A DNA stretch of 62,727 nt. Origin: Erythrobacteraceae bacterium. Lineage in GTDB: Bacteria; Pseudomonadota; Alphaproteobacteria; Sphingomonadales; Sphingomonadaceae. Location: assembly GCA_947479055.1 (NCBI GenBank), contig CANJYE010000016.1, forward strand, positions 1-62,727. Direction: 5' to 3'. The notes below the pieces were generated by a model. That model ran no database searches. It worked only from the letters and a program-made list of their open reading frames with translations, and had not been told where the DNA came from. The position numbers and the translations under genes are program-made. The first letter of the stretch is position 1; every line of letters begins with the position of its first letter. Shown here in pieces: positions 8,371-16,481 of this stretch.

Positions 8371-9092
8371 GAAGGCGGCGTTCCCGCCAGCGCATCGGCC
8401 AGCCCGCCAGCCCCGATCGCGCCGGACAGCACGTTCTTGCCGGCAACCCAGCTTGGCGTGCCGTTGATGCCCAGTGCCTCGGCCATGCTCATGTTGTGGG
8501 CGATCTCGGTCTCGACCCTGGCCGAAGCGGTGAATTTCGCGGCCCGCTCCGGGTCGAGCCCGGCCTGCCGTGCTGCCTCAGCGATCGTCGCAGCCGAGGG
8601 GCGGCCAGCCGCGAACATCGCCTTGTGGAAGCCGGCGAACTTGCCTTGCTCGGCTGCGGCCAAGGCCATCCGCGCCGCGCTTGCGCTTTCGGGCGAGAGG
8701 ATCGGATATTCGCGGATCACCACCTTGAGCTCCGGGTCGGCGGCAATCAGCGCATCGACATCGGCCACGCTCTGGCGGCAATAACCGCAAGCATAATCGG
8801 AAAATTCGACCAGCACATTCTTGCCGTTCGGATTGCCGAGCACGGCACCGGGAAAAGCGGCCTTGACCTCGGTGTGGAGCGGATCGAGGCGCGCGGCCAT
8901 GTCCTTCTTGCGCAATTGCTCCATCGCTTCGGGCAGGATTTCGGGATGTTCGAGCAGATAGGCGTGAACCTGATTCTCGGTCGCGTGGCGGCCGAGCGGA
9001 GTAAACTGCGCGGCAAAGCCCCCGGCGAAGCCCAGAAGGGCTGCGCCAAGGGCGAGGGCGACAAGGAATAGCGGTGTGCGGTTGTTGTTCAT
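8367..9092 (-). CDS. DsbA-family thiol-disulfide oxidoreductase
   Basis: A 241-residue periplasmic thioredoxin-fold protein. It has an N-terminal hydrophobic anchor or signal (residues 8-28), a helical region, then FSDYACGYCRQ with the CGYC redox pair at residues 102-105, and the partner loop GTPSW (Thr before cis-Pro). The layout resembles the DsbA/ScsC/BdbD-like 'thioredoxin_4' proteins rather than classical DsbA. It sits between two M48 metalloproteases, which suggests coupled oxidative folding and degradation in the periplasm. Confidence 0.9.
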   Translation of the reverse strand: MNNNRTPLFLVALALGAALLGFAGGFAAQFTPLGRHATENQVHAYLLEHPEILPEAMEQLRKKDMAARLDPLHTEVKAAFPGAVLGNPNGKNVLVEFSDYACGYCRQSVADVDALIAADPELKVVIREYPILSPESASAARMALAAAEQGKFAGFHKAMFAAGRPSAATIAEAARQAGLDPERAAKFTASARVETEIAHNMSMAEALGINGTPSWVAGKNVLSGAIGAGGLADALAGTPPS

Positions 9093-9101
9093 CTGGCGGG
9101 G

Positions 9102-10472
9102 TTAGTTGCGCTTCTTCGTGCGTTCAAGCTCGCCGCGCGCCTGAAAGGCGATATCCTGTGCCCTGATCCAGTCGGGGGACCCTTCGGGCAGGCCGATCAT
9201 CGCGGTTTGCGAGCTGCCCAGGGCATTGCGCCAATCGCCTTCCATCGCCTGCTGTTCGGCACTGGCCAGCCGGGCGCGCGGCATGTCGCCTTCGTTCGAA
9301 TAGATCACCCCCAGCTGGTACCAGGCGAAGGGATTTTCCCGGTCGCGCGCGACAGCGGCCTTCAGCACCTGTTGCGCTTCCGGATAATTCGCCGGGTTTT
9401 CGGTTGCGATCAGCGCATGGCCGAACAGCGTGGCGATCAGCGGCTGGTTGCCGGTCAGGCGGTTGGCCTCGCGCAGGGTCGCCAGCGCCTCCTGCGGGCG
9501 GCCGGATTCGAGCAGGATTTGACCGCGCAATTCGAGGAAATAGGGATCGCGCGGGGCTGTGATGATCAGCGCATCGGCTTCCGCCAGCGCTTTGTCGACC
9601 CTGGCGTCCTTGTGATAGGCATAGGCCCGGGCATAGCGGGCCGGGACGCTGTTCTGGCCGGGCGGATAGGCCGCCAGCGTCAGGTCGGCCGGGGCGAGAT
9701 AGCCATAAAGCTTGGCCCGGACCCGCTCGAACCGGGCCTGCAGGGCGGCATCGGGCGGATTGTTCCAGGCCGGATCGCGCTGGTAGATTTCCTCCAGCGC
9801 GGCGATGCGGTCGCCGGTCAGCGGGTGCGTGCGGCTGAATCCGGCATCCTCGTCCTGGCTGTAGCCGTGGCGGTATTCTTCGGCCTGCAGCTTCTTGAAG
9901 AAGGTCAGCGATCCGCGTCCGGAAATCCCGGCCCGGGACAGAAAGCTGGCCCCGGCCGCATCCGCGCTCGATTCCTGCACCCGGGTGAACGCCAGGAACT
10001 TGCCCATCGCCGCCTGTTGTCCGGCGGCCAGGATGCCCATTGCCGCATCGCCCCCGCCGGCGGCTGCGGCCGCGACGCCCAGCAGCAGCGAAAGGATGGT
10101 GATGCCGGTCGCAGTCTTCATTCCCTCGTCGAAACGGATGATGTGCCCGCCGGTGATATGGCCCAGTTCGTGCGCGATCACGCCCTGCACTTCGGTCACG
10201 TCGGTGGCGGCGTTGAGCAGTCCGCTGTGGATGTAGATCGCCTGCCCGCCCGCGACGAAGGCGTTGATCGAGGAATCGTTAAGCAGGATGACATCGACAT
10301 TGCCCGGTTCCAGCCCGGCGGCGGCGATTAGCGGGGTCGCCATATCATGCAGCAATGCTTCGGTTTCCGCATCGCGCAGCACCGATTGCGCCGCCGCCGG
10401 CTGGATCGCCAGCATCAGCGAGGCGAGGAATGCCGCCAGATAGGCGACCGAACGGGTGACGATGCGCATCAC
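9102..10472 (-). CDS. BepA-like M48 metalloprotease with C-terminal TPR repeats
   Basis: A 456-residue protein with a signal peptide (to about residue 29, AAAQS), an M48 domain with HELGHITGGH (His101, Glu102, His105) and third-ligand stretch ESSADAAG, and then about 190 residues of tetratricopeptide repeats (YARAYAYHKD.., PYFLELRGQILLESGRPQEA, PFAWYQLGVIYSNEGD). This is the architecture of BepA/YfgC, which assists and edits outer-membrane protein assembly. It is the first gene of the presumed operon and lies 9 bases before the DsbA-like gene. Confidence 0.9.
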   Translation of the reverse strand: MMRIVTRSVAYLAAFLASLMLAIQPAAAQSVLRDAETEALLHDMATPLIAAAGLEPGNVDVILLNDSSINAFVAGGQAIYIHSGLLNAATDVTEVQGVIAHELGHITGGHIIRFDEGMKTATGITILSLLLGVAAAAAGGGDAAMGILAAGQQAAMGKFLAFTRVQESSADAAGASFLSRAGISGRGSLTFFKKLQAEEYRHGYSQDEDAGFSRTHPLTGDRIAALEEIYQRDPAWNNPPDAALQARFERVRAKLYGYLAPADLTLAAYPPGQNSVPARYARAYAYHKDARVDKALAEADALIITAPRDPYFLELRGQILLESGRPQEALATLREANRLTGNQPLIATLFGHALIATENPANYPEAQQVLKAAVARDRENPFAWYQLGVIYSNEGDMPRARLASAEQQAMEGDWRNALGSSQTAMIGLPEGSPDWIRAQDIAFQARGELERTKKRN

Positions 10473-10524
10473 GTTCCTGCTATCGCCTTTCCGGCTGAAC
10501 TGGAACTGAAGACTGCGCGCCGGG

Positions 10525-11025
10525 TCAGGCCCCGGCCAGCGGATGTTCCCCGTCGCCGCGCAGGCGGGTCAGGCGCATGGCGTGGATCAGCCAGCGGCCA
10601 TCGGGCTGGCGGCGGTAGGTTTCGTGATAATGGCCATAGGCTTGCAAGGCGCGGGTGCCGTTGTCGATATAGTCGAACAGCGGCCAGATCGCCCGGCCTT
10701 CATCCGCCGAATCGATGTCGATGATCGGGGCGTGGCCGTGGTGGACGGTCTTCCAACTGTCGAGCCCGGACTTGACCCACATCGCGAATTCGCGCCCGCC
10801 CACCGTGACGGCCATGTCGCCCGCCGCGATCGCTTCTTCGACCGGCGGCAGGTCGGTCAGCATGCGGCCTTCGGAAAAGGCCACTTCCTCGCGCAGGTCC
10901 ACCACGGCATCGGCGGTGAAGACATTGGCGAAGCCCTCCCAGTCCTTCATGTCGAGGGTATACCAATAAGTAGCCTTGGTCTTGCGGATCGCCTCGACGG
11001 CAACCAGCTGTTCAATTGCTTCCAT
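10525..11025 (-). CDS. NTF2/SnoaL-like protein, tandem paralog 1
   Basis: A 166-residue cone-fold protein of the nuclear transport factor 2 / scytalone-dehydratase-like group. It shares with its two upstream paralogs the segments YWYTLDMKDW, WKTVHHGHAPIIDIDSADEG and RAIWPLFDYIDNGTRAL. Conserved Tyr, Asp and His in such positions can form a dehydratase or isomerase pocket. The start at 11025 gives exactly the same length and N-terminus as the paralogs; an upstream ATG would read into the neighbouring gene. The substrate is unknown. Some relatives work in steroid or aromatic catabolism. Confidence 0.82.
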   Translation of the reverse strand: MEAIEQLVAVEAIRKTKATYWYTLDMKDWEGFANVFTADAVVDLREEVAFSEGRMLTDLPPVEEAIAAGDMAVTVGGREFAMWVKSGLDSWKTVHHGHAPIIDIDSADEGRAIWPLFDYIDNGTRALQAYGHYHETYRRQPDGRWLIHAMRLTRLRGDGEHPLAGA

Positions 11026-11048
11026 GGCTTGCTCTCCTGTCCTGTCCC

Positions 11049-11549
11049 TCAGGTGCCGAGGCGCGGATATTCGCCGTCGGCGCGCAGGCGGGTCAGCCGC
11101 ATGCTGCTGATCAGCCACTCGCCGTTCGGCTGGCGGCAGTATGTCTCGTGGTAATGGCCATAACCCATCAGCGCGCGGGTGCCGTCGTCGATATAGTCGA
11201 ACAATGGCCAGATCGCGCGGCCTTCATCGGCCGAATCGATATCGATGATCGGTTCATGGCCGTGATGGACGGTCTTCCAGCTGCGCAGCGCAACCGAAAT
11301 CATCGCGGCAAAGACCTTGTTGCCGCGCGAGACCGCCGGATCGCCCGCAGCCAGCGCCTCTTGCGCAGAGGGCGGGTCGGTCAGCGTCTTGCCGGCCCCG
11401 AACGCGACTTCGTCGCGCATGTCGATCAGCGCATCTTCGGTAAAGACGCTGGCGAAGCGGTCCCAGTCCTTCATGTCGAGCGCATACCAGTATGTGCCCT
11501 TGGTCTTCCTGATCGCTTCGATCGCGAGCAGCCGTTCCACCGCATCCAT
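11049..11549 (-). CDS. NTF2/SnoaL-like protein, tandem paralog 2
   Basis: A 166-residue protein, colinear with paralogs 1 and 3 without visible gaps. Shared core motifs are YWYALDMKDW, WKTVHHGHEPIIDIDSADEG and LFDYIDDGTRALMGYGHYHE. It differs most in the central loop (residues about 60-90, SAQEALAAGDPAVSRGNKVF), where substrate specificity would be expected. It lies 23 bases upstream of paralog 1 and 57 bases downstream of paralog 3, all on one strand, so one transcript is likely. Confidence 0.82.
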   Translation of the reverse strand: MDAVERLLAIEAIRKTKGTYWYALDMKDWDRFASVFTEDALIDMRDEVAFGAGKTLTDPPSAQEALAAGDPAVSRGNKVFAAMISVALRSWKTVHHGHEPIIDIDSADEGRAIWPLFDYIDDGTRALMGYGHYHETYCRQPNGEWLISSMRLTRLRADGEYPRLGT

Positions 11550-11606
11550 CGTCTTCCCCCTTGTTTTGCCGAATTCTAGGCGCGAAGCGATCCGGGAGCA
11601 ACGCGC

Positions 11607-12107
11607 TTACGCGGGCATCTGCGGATATTCCCCATCGGCGCGGATGCGGGTCAGCCGGACATGGCTGATCAGCCAGCGGCCATCGCTCTGGCGGCGATAG
11701 CGTTCGTGGTAATGGCCATAGCCTTTCAGCGCGCGGGTGCCGTCGTCGATATAGTCGAACAGCGGCCAGATCGCCCGCCCTTCGTCCGCCGATTCGATGT
11801 CGATGATCGGGGCGTGGCCGTGGTGGACGGTTTTCCAGTGTTCCACCACGTTGCGGATGAAGGCGGCGATGTTGGTTGCGCCGACCGTCACCGCCGGATC
11901 GCCGGCAGCAATTGATTCCTCGATCGGCGGAAGGGGGTCGAGTACTTCGCCCGCCCCGAAGGCGAACTCCTCGCGCATGTCGAACACGGCATCGTCGGAA
12001 AAGACCGTGGCGAGGCGCTCCCAGTCCTTCATGTCCATGGCGTACCAATAGGTCGCCTTGCTGTTCCTGATCGCCTCGGCGGCTACCAGCCTGTCTATCG
12101 CATCCAT
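11607..12107 (-). CDS. NTF2/SnoaL-like protein, tandem paralog 3
   Basis: Again 166 residues from the ATG that aligns with the other two copies (MDAIDRLVAAEAIRNSKATY). The core HHGHAPIIDI..SADEGRAIWP is retained. The residue-60-to-95 region is again divergent (DPLPPIEESIAAGDPAVTVG). It is the first of the three in transcription order. The upstream PAS-protein gene ends 76 bases before it. The function is inferred only from the fold family. Confidence 0.82.
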   Translation of the reverse strand: MDAIDRLVAAEAIRNSKATYWYAMDMKDWERLATVFSDDAVFDMREEFAFGAGEVLDPLPPIEESIAAGDPAVTVGATNIAAFIRNVVEHWKTVHHGHAPIIDIESADEGRAIWPLFDYIDDGTRALKGYGHYHERYRRQSDGRWLISHVRLTRIRADGEYPQMPA

Positions 12108-12183
12108 CCTGCTCTCCTGCCCTCTGATGGGGTCGGGCGATGTCATAGGACCCAAAAGCGGTGCCCGGCAACAGGGGAACCGG

Positions 12184-13746
12184 TCAGCCGATCAGCTTGC
12201 GCCCGGCCCGCTCGATCAGCGCGTTGTCGCTGTCAATCTCGCCCAGCACGGCCACTTCGCCATCGGGCAGGCGGCGAATCATCACCAGCGCGAATTCAGG
12301 GCCTTCCGGCGACAGTGCGGCCATCGGTTGCGAAGAGAGCGCGCGCAGCTTGCTGACCAGCTTCTCGTTAGGTGCAGCCTCGATCCTGGCCGCCTTGCCG
12401 CTTTCTTCCCGGCGCAGGCGGCGTTCTGTCGATACCACGCCCTTGAGGCCACCCTCGGCCGTGGCGAGATAGCCCGCCAGCGCGCCCTGCGTGAGGCCAA
12501 GGCGCTGGCCGTGGTTCAGCGCGGCGGCATATTCGGTCAGCCGGGTCTTGTCGTAATCGGCCCCGAACACCAGCTTGACGACCGGAGTCATCGGCGCGCG
12601 CGGCTGCGCTTTCAGGCCATAGTCGGTGACCAGTTCGGCGAAGTCTTCGGGCGCATCGGCCGCGGCGAGCGCAAAATCATAGGCCCGGCCAATCGCGGCA
12701 TAAAGTGCCTGGCGGGTACGGTCCTCGCTCGAACGGGCTAGGACGGCCAGTTCGCGTGCGGAGGCCAGCCAGTCGCCCAGCCCCATATCCGCTTCGTCGG
12801 GTTCGCTCAGTTCGATTGGCAGATCGAAGGCATGGCGGTTGTCCGGTTCGTTGGTCGGGTCGAAGGCATTGTCGAAGTAAGCTATATCGCCGGATTGCTT
12901 TTCCGACTCATGATAAGCGACCGGATCCTCGTCAAAGCTGCCGAAGCCGGGGGTCGGCATGACCGGGCGATTGGGGCTCGGGCGAATGCGGATCAGCGAG
13001 CTGAGGTTAAGCGTGCCCTCGACGGCCCTCACCTCATCTTCTTCCCCTTCGCCTTCCTCATCGTCCTCGTCGCTCGCGCCGAGCGGGCAGTCGGCCCAGT
13101 CGTTCAGCGCCACCGCCGTGCGGATTGCCGGGAGTTCGCCGTCCTGCTGTTCCAGCGCCTGGTCTATTTCCAGCAGCAGCTCATCGGTGGTGAACTGGTC
13201 GGCCAGCTCCTTCCAGTTGATGACACCGTAGATGAAGTCGATCGTGTCATCGTCGCTGGAGAAGGGCAGCAGGATCCCGCGATAGAGAATCGTGCGGCCA
13301 TTCTGGTTCATGAATTCCGCTTCGAAGCCGATCGGCGCCTGGTTGGCGAGGATTTGCATGTAATGATCGGTGATTCGCGACAGCAGCGAGCGGCTGGGCA
13401 CATCGTCCAGATTGGCAATATCCGCATCGGTGCCGCATTCCTGGGCCAATTCCTCGCCAAGGAAGGCAATGCCCGGATTCTCGATCCCGGCGGTGAAGTC
13501 CAGCAGCACGCTGTAGGGGCCGAAATCCGGCAGATCCTCTGGGTTGAGGTCTTCGACCGATGGGAAGTTGCGGTCCTGCAGCAGGCTCGCCCAATGGTTA
13601 TAGGCGCGCACCTGCATCCTGCGCTCGTCGGTGCCGATCGAGGCAGGCGGAGCTTCCCGGCCGGTATCGTCTTCGGCGGGGTCGTAATCGCGCGCATCGT
13701 CCCCGAATGCGGCGTCATGCCCGAAATTGCCCCTCAAACTGTCCAT
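12184..13746 (-). CDS. PAS domain-containing protein of unknown role
   Basis: A 520-residue cytoplasmic protein. The first quarter matches a PAS_5-type sensor fold (YNHWASLLQDRNFPSVEDLN, GIAFLGEELAQEC, FMNQNGRTILYRGILLPFSS). After about residue 190 it has acidic low-complexity stretches (ASDEDDEEGEGEEDEVRAVE) and a helical C-terminal region with no recognised output domain: no kinase, GGDEF or HTH. The start is set at MDSLRGNFGHD; an in-frame upstream ATG would add 45 cysteine-rich residues unlike a protein N-terminus. It could be an adaptor-type signalling protein. Confidence 0.7.
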   Translation of the reverse strand: MDSLRGNFGHDAAFGDDARDYDPAEDDTGREAPPASIGTDERRMQVRAYNHWASLLQDRNFPSVEDLNPEDLPDFGPYSVLLDFTAGIENPGIAFLGEELAQECGTDADIANLDDVPSRSLLSRITDHYMQILANQAPIGFEAEFMNQNGRTILYRGILLPFSSDDDTIDFIYGVINWKELADQFTTDELLLEIDQALEQQDGELPAIRTAVALNDWADCPLGASDEDDEEGEGEEDEVRAVEGTLNLSSLIRIRPSPNRPVMPTPGFGSFDEDPVAYHESEKQSGDIAYFDNAFDPTNEPDNRHAFDLPIELSEPDEADMGLGDWLASARELAVLARSSEDRTRQALYAAIGRAYDFALAAADAPEDFAELVTDYGLKAQPRAPMTPVVKLVFGADYDKTRLTEYAAALNHGQRLGLTQGALAGYLATAEGGLKGVVSTERRLRREESGKAARIEAAPNEKLVSKLRALSSQPMAALSPEGPEFALVMIRRLPDGEVAVLGEIDSDNALIERAGRKLIG

Positions 13747-13831
13747 TGCGGCTTTGCCCCCGTGAGCGATATTCACGGACGTTGTGACGCTACGTGGTAA
13801 ATTAACCGTTAAGTCGAAACAGGACTTGCTC

Positions 13832-14326
13832 TTACAGCAGGTAGCGCATGTGGATTGTCTGGCGCACGGGCTCGGCGGCAACGGTGAATGCGGCGGCCGC
13901 GAACTTCGGCGGACCCATCACCACCGGCGCATCGCTGGAAAAGCCGAAGCCTTCGGTCGGCACCAACATCAGCGCGCGGTCGATCTTGCCGTTGCCATTC
14001 TCGTCATGCAGCAGGGCAACGGCGTAGCGCCCCGGGGTGATCCCGGTAAAATGCAGTTCCACCGTCGCGGCGGCGGGGACGACCAGGTGCCAGGTCCGGG
14101 CCGGATCGCGGCAGTTTGGGAACTGGCCGGGGTCGGCGGTCAGGCAGGCCAGCAGCTGGCCTCTGGCTGAGCGTAGCCCGGTGGCGGTGATCGTCACATC
14201 GGCCCCGGCAACCGGCGCGGCGCTGGCGCCCGGTAGCGCCGCTGCACCAAGGATCAGGGCTGCGACAAGCCGCGATCGGTGCCGCAAAGCCGGTCCCACA
14301 AGCGGAAATAGAGGCCGAAATTGCAT
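13832..14326 (-). CDS. DUF2141 domain-containing exported protein
   Basis: A 164-residue protein with a signal-like segment (RSRLVAALILGAAALPGASA) followed by a DUF2141 beta domain (TITATGLRSARGQLLACLTA; PGRYAVALLHDENGNGKIDR; GFGFSSDAP). The N-G-K-D pattern is diagnostic of the family, whose function is unknown. From the ATG at 14326 it overlaps the end of the hydroxylase gene by 73 bases. A GTG at 14299 would still overlap but gives a cleaner signal peptide. Tight overlap argues for co-expression with the hydroxylase. Confidence 0.8.
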   Translation of the reverse strand: MQFRPLFPLVGPALRHRSRLVAALILGAAALPGASAAPVAGADVTITATGLRSARGQLLACLTADPGQFPNCRDPARTWHLVVPAAATVELHFTGITPGRYAVALLHDENGNGKIDRALMLVPTEGFGFSSDAPVVMGPPKFAAAAFTVAAEPVRQTIHMRYLL

Positions 14327-15027
14327 AGGTAGCTCTCATGATGCCGCTGGTGATGGCTGGCCGTTATCAGCAATCCGCCCAGCCGCGAACGGACAATCGC
14401 ATGCGGGAACATTTCCCAGCCCATGTGATTGGTCACCCCCATCACCGTCATGACCGTCAGTACCACGCCCAGCATGGCGGCATGGATCGGAATGAGGAAC
14501 ACCAGCGCGGGGATCACCACCGCCCCGGTCAGCGCCTCGATCGGGTGGAAACTCATCGCCGCCCAGGCGGTTGGCGGCTTGCTGGCATGGTGGACCGCAT
14601 GTGCCACGCGGAACGCGGCCGGGCGGTGCATCAGCCGGTGGGTCCAGTAGAACCAGCCATCATGCGCCAGCAGATACAGCAGCACGGACAGCGGGAGGTA
14701 CCACAGCGGCATGGCCTGCCATTTGGTATAGACCTGGGTCCAGCCGCGCTCCTGCCAGCCCCAGGCGATGATCCCGGCCGGAATGCCGTAGATCGCGGCG
14801 GAAGCCAGCGACCAGCCGATCTCCTTGCGGATCTGTCGGCCAAGCCCGGCATAGAGGCCGGGCCGCACCGTTGCGGTGGCCCAGGCAAAGGCGCCGCTGG
14901 CCGCCAGATAGCGCAGGGCGACAATGACGCTCATCGCCAGGGCGGAAGTGATGATCGCAGCGTTGTCCATGGCGCAGCTGATACCGCCGCGATGGCTGTG
15001 GGGACAGCGCTTATCCGATGCCTGCAT
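14254..15027 (-). CDS. Fatty acid hydroxylase / sterol desaturase superfamily membrane protein
   Basis: About 257 residues with four or five membrane segments and the three histidine clusters of non-haem di-iron membrane oxygenases: HDGWFYWTHRLMH, HAVHHAS and HHQRHHE. It would hydroxylate or desaturate a lipid, carotenoid or hopanoid, but the substrate cannot be read from sequence. The start used overlaps the mmcB stop as TAATG, indicating coupling. The ATG at 14970 (MDNAAIITSAL) would give a more typical N-terminus and is a real alternative. Confidence 0.85.
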   Translation of the reverse strand: MQASDKRCPHSHRGGISCAMDNAAIITSALAMSVIVALRYLAASGAFAWATATVRPGLYAGLGRQIRKEIGWSLASAAIYGIPAGIIAWGWQERGWTQVYTKWQAMPLWYLPLSVLLYLLAHDGWFYWTHRLMHRPAAFRVAHAVHHASKPPTAWAAMSFHPIEALTGAVVIPALVFLIPIHAAMLGVVLTVMTVMGVTNHMGWEMFPHAIVRSRLGGLLITASHHQRHHESYLCNFGLYFRLWDRLCGTDRGLSQP

Positions 15028-15530
15028 TATCCCATTCTGGCCCAGGGCGCGCAATCGGGGTCGGCGGCTACCAGCTGGCGGCGCAGTGCGGCCCGCGCCA
15101 GCCGCTCCACTTCCACCTTGCGGCGGGCGGCGGCCAGTGGCAGCGAGGCGGCCGGGCGGATGATCTCAGCATCATAGCCATCGGCGACGATCACCCCGCA
15201 GGTGTCCGGGCGGAACGGTTCAATCTCGAGGCAGGCGCGGTCGAGGTGGAGCGGCAGGCCCCAGTAGAAGCGGTCGCAATGGTCCAGATAATCGGGCCAC
15301 TTGCCATCGCCGGTCAGGTCGGCGCGGCTGACCTTGATTTCGACGATGATCACCCGGCCCTTGGCATCGATCCCCATCAAATCGGCGCGCCTGCCGCCGC
15401 GCAGCGGCATTTCGGCCAGGCACCAGATGTCATTGCGGGCAAACAATCGGGCAATCCCGCGCGCCACGATGAGCGCCTCGCGCGAACGGGGCGGACAGGA
15501 ATCGGCGGCGGGGAGGAAGTCGTCGGCCAT
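15027..15530 (-). CDS. mmcB: MmcB family DNA repair protein
   Basis: A 167-residue protein of the MmcB family (formerly a DUF). It has a PD-(D/E)XK-like core: GRRADLMGIDAKGRVIIVEI with the E-x-K at VEIKVS. In Caulobacter mmcB is SOS-regulated and contributes to mitomycin C resistance, to the best of my knowledge. A LexA-type box lies 12 bases upstream of this start, which fits that regulation. The stop overlaps the start of the hydroxylase gene. Confidence 0.88.
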   Translation of the reverse strand: MADDFLPAADSCPPRSREALIVARGIARLFARNDIWCLAEMPLRGGRRADLMGIDAKGRVIIVEIKVSRADLTGDGKWPDYLDHCDRFYWGLPLHLDRACLEIEPFRPDTCGVIVADGYDAEIIRPAASLPLAAARRKVEVERLARAALRRQLVAADPDCAPWARMG

Positions 15531-15541
15531 ACCCCAGATTG

Positions 15542-15556
15542 GAACATACAGGGAAC
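15542..15556. promoter_or_regulatory. LexA-type SOS box upstream of mmcB
   Basis: GAAC-N7-GAAC (GAACATACAGGGAAC) matches exactly the direct-repeat LexA operator of alphaproteobacteria (GTTC-N7-GTTC on the other strand). It is placed between the preceding gene's stop and the mmcB ATG, where a bound repressor would block transcription. A second pair of GTTC repeats nearby has 6-base spacing and does not fit. Confidence 0.7.
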
Positions 15557-15596
15557 TCGGTCAAGTCGTTCCCCGTAGTTCCTTCCAATGGCCGAT

Positions 15597-16022
15597 TCAG
15601 GCGCTTCGGCGGGGGCCGAGCATGCCGCTGGGCGGGGCGAGCGCGAGCAGCGCGGCGCAGGCGATCCGGAACTCATGCCACAGCGCCAGCGCCGGGGCAG
15701 TGGCGTCGGCCCCGCGAGCCTTGACCGCGAGCAGCGCCGCGAGACCGGGCTCCATCACTGCCGCCAGATCGTCAATTCCCCGCTCGGCCTGTTCGCGCCT
15801 GCGCGAATCGACATCGCGCAGCAGCAAAGGAAAATTGCGGATCTCCGGCGATGTGCGCTCGGGTTGAAGACCGGCCAGCGCCGCCACCGCGCCGCCTGCA
15901 TCCTGCAGCGCTGCCCATTTCATGCTGGCCGCGCTGCCCGCAGCCTGGCCGAAGCTGGCCCTGCCCGCGGCAGGAAGGGCGGGACTGGCAGGACGGGGAA
16001 GCGGAGAAAACGGCGCGTTCAT
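15597..16022 (-). CDS. Hypothetical Ala-rich protein
   Basis: A 141-residue soluble protein, Ala/Arg/Leu-rich, with a Pro-rich N-terminus ([20 protein letters not shown]) and predicted helices through the rest. No signal peptide or known motif was recognised. Its reading frame has coherent GC3 bias and it sits on the same strand as mmcB, 66 bases upstream of it. It may be a real lineage-specific protein, but confidence rests mainly on codon bias. Confidence 0.55.
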   Translation of the reverse strand: MNAPFSPLPRPASPALPAAGRASFGQAAGSAASMKWAALQDAGGAVAALAGLQPERTSPEIRNFPLLLRDVDSRRREQAERGIDDLAAVMEPGLAALLAVKARGADATAPALALWHEFRIACAALLALAPPSGMLGPRRSA

Positions 16023-16140
16023 GCATGTTGCATAGCGTTACACGGATTGCCAAATCGCTAATGCTTATCCCGCTTGCGCAAAAGCTCTGGCGCCACGCCG
16101 GTGGCGCTGCTAACTGCCCGCGTCGCCCGGAGCACTTTGG

Positions 16141-16217
<77 letters not shown>

Positions 16218-16292
16218 TATTTTCAGTGGCTTAAGTGGCGGAAGACCCACTTTCCCATAAAAATCCTGTAAAATGGGGGTGAGAAGCCCCCC

Positions 16293-16481
16293 TTAGATTG
16301 GATGCATGATGGTTGCGCCCATGCGCGCAATCGTGCGATCTACCGGGAATTGAACGTGGGTAGGCGATGGATCAACTGCAAGCTGGCCAAGGAATTGCCC
16401 TGCCTTGCGGCTGAGCCGGTGATTGCCGGTAAGCAGGGCAAGTGCCGCCTGCCGGTGATCGGGAAAGGGCCGGTCAGTCAT
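16293..16481 (-). CDS. Small ORF resembling a conserved helical protein, possibly a remnant
   Basis: A 62-residue reading frame beginning [20 protein letters not shown]. The stretch [16 protein letters not shown] looks like the conserved N-terminal part of small proteins found near mobile or plasmid regions in alphaproteobacteria. After that point the sequence turns atypical ([20 protein letters not shown]), as if the native 3' end had been lost. It lies between the tRNA and the truncated DUF2126 gene. It may be debris of an excised element. Confidence 0.35.
   Translation of the reverse strand: MTDRPFPDHRQAALALLTGNHRLSRKAGQFLGQLAVDPSPTHVQFPVDRTIARMGATIMHPI

Noticed and set aside
15568..15581. 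Second GTTC-GTTC pair near mmcB
   Set aside because: The spacing is 6 rather than 7 bases, so it does not match the LexA operator.
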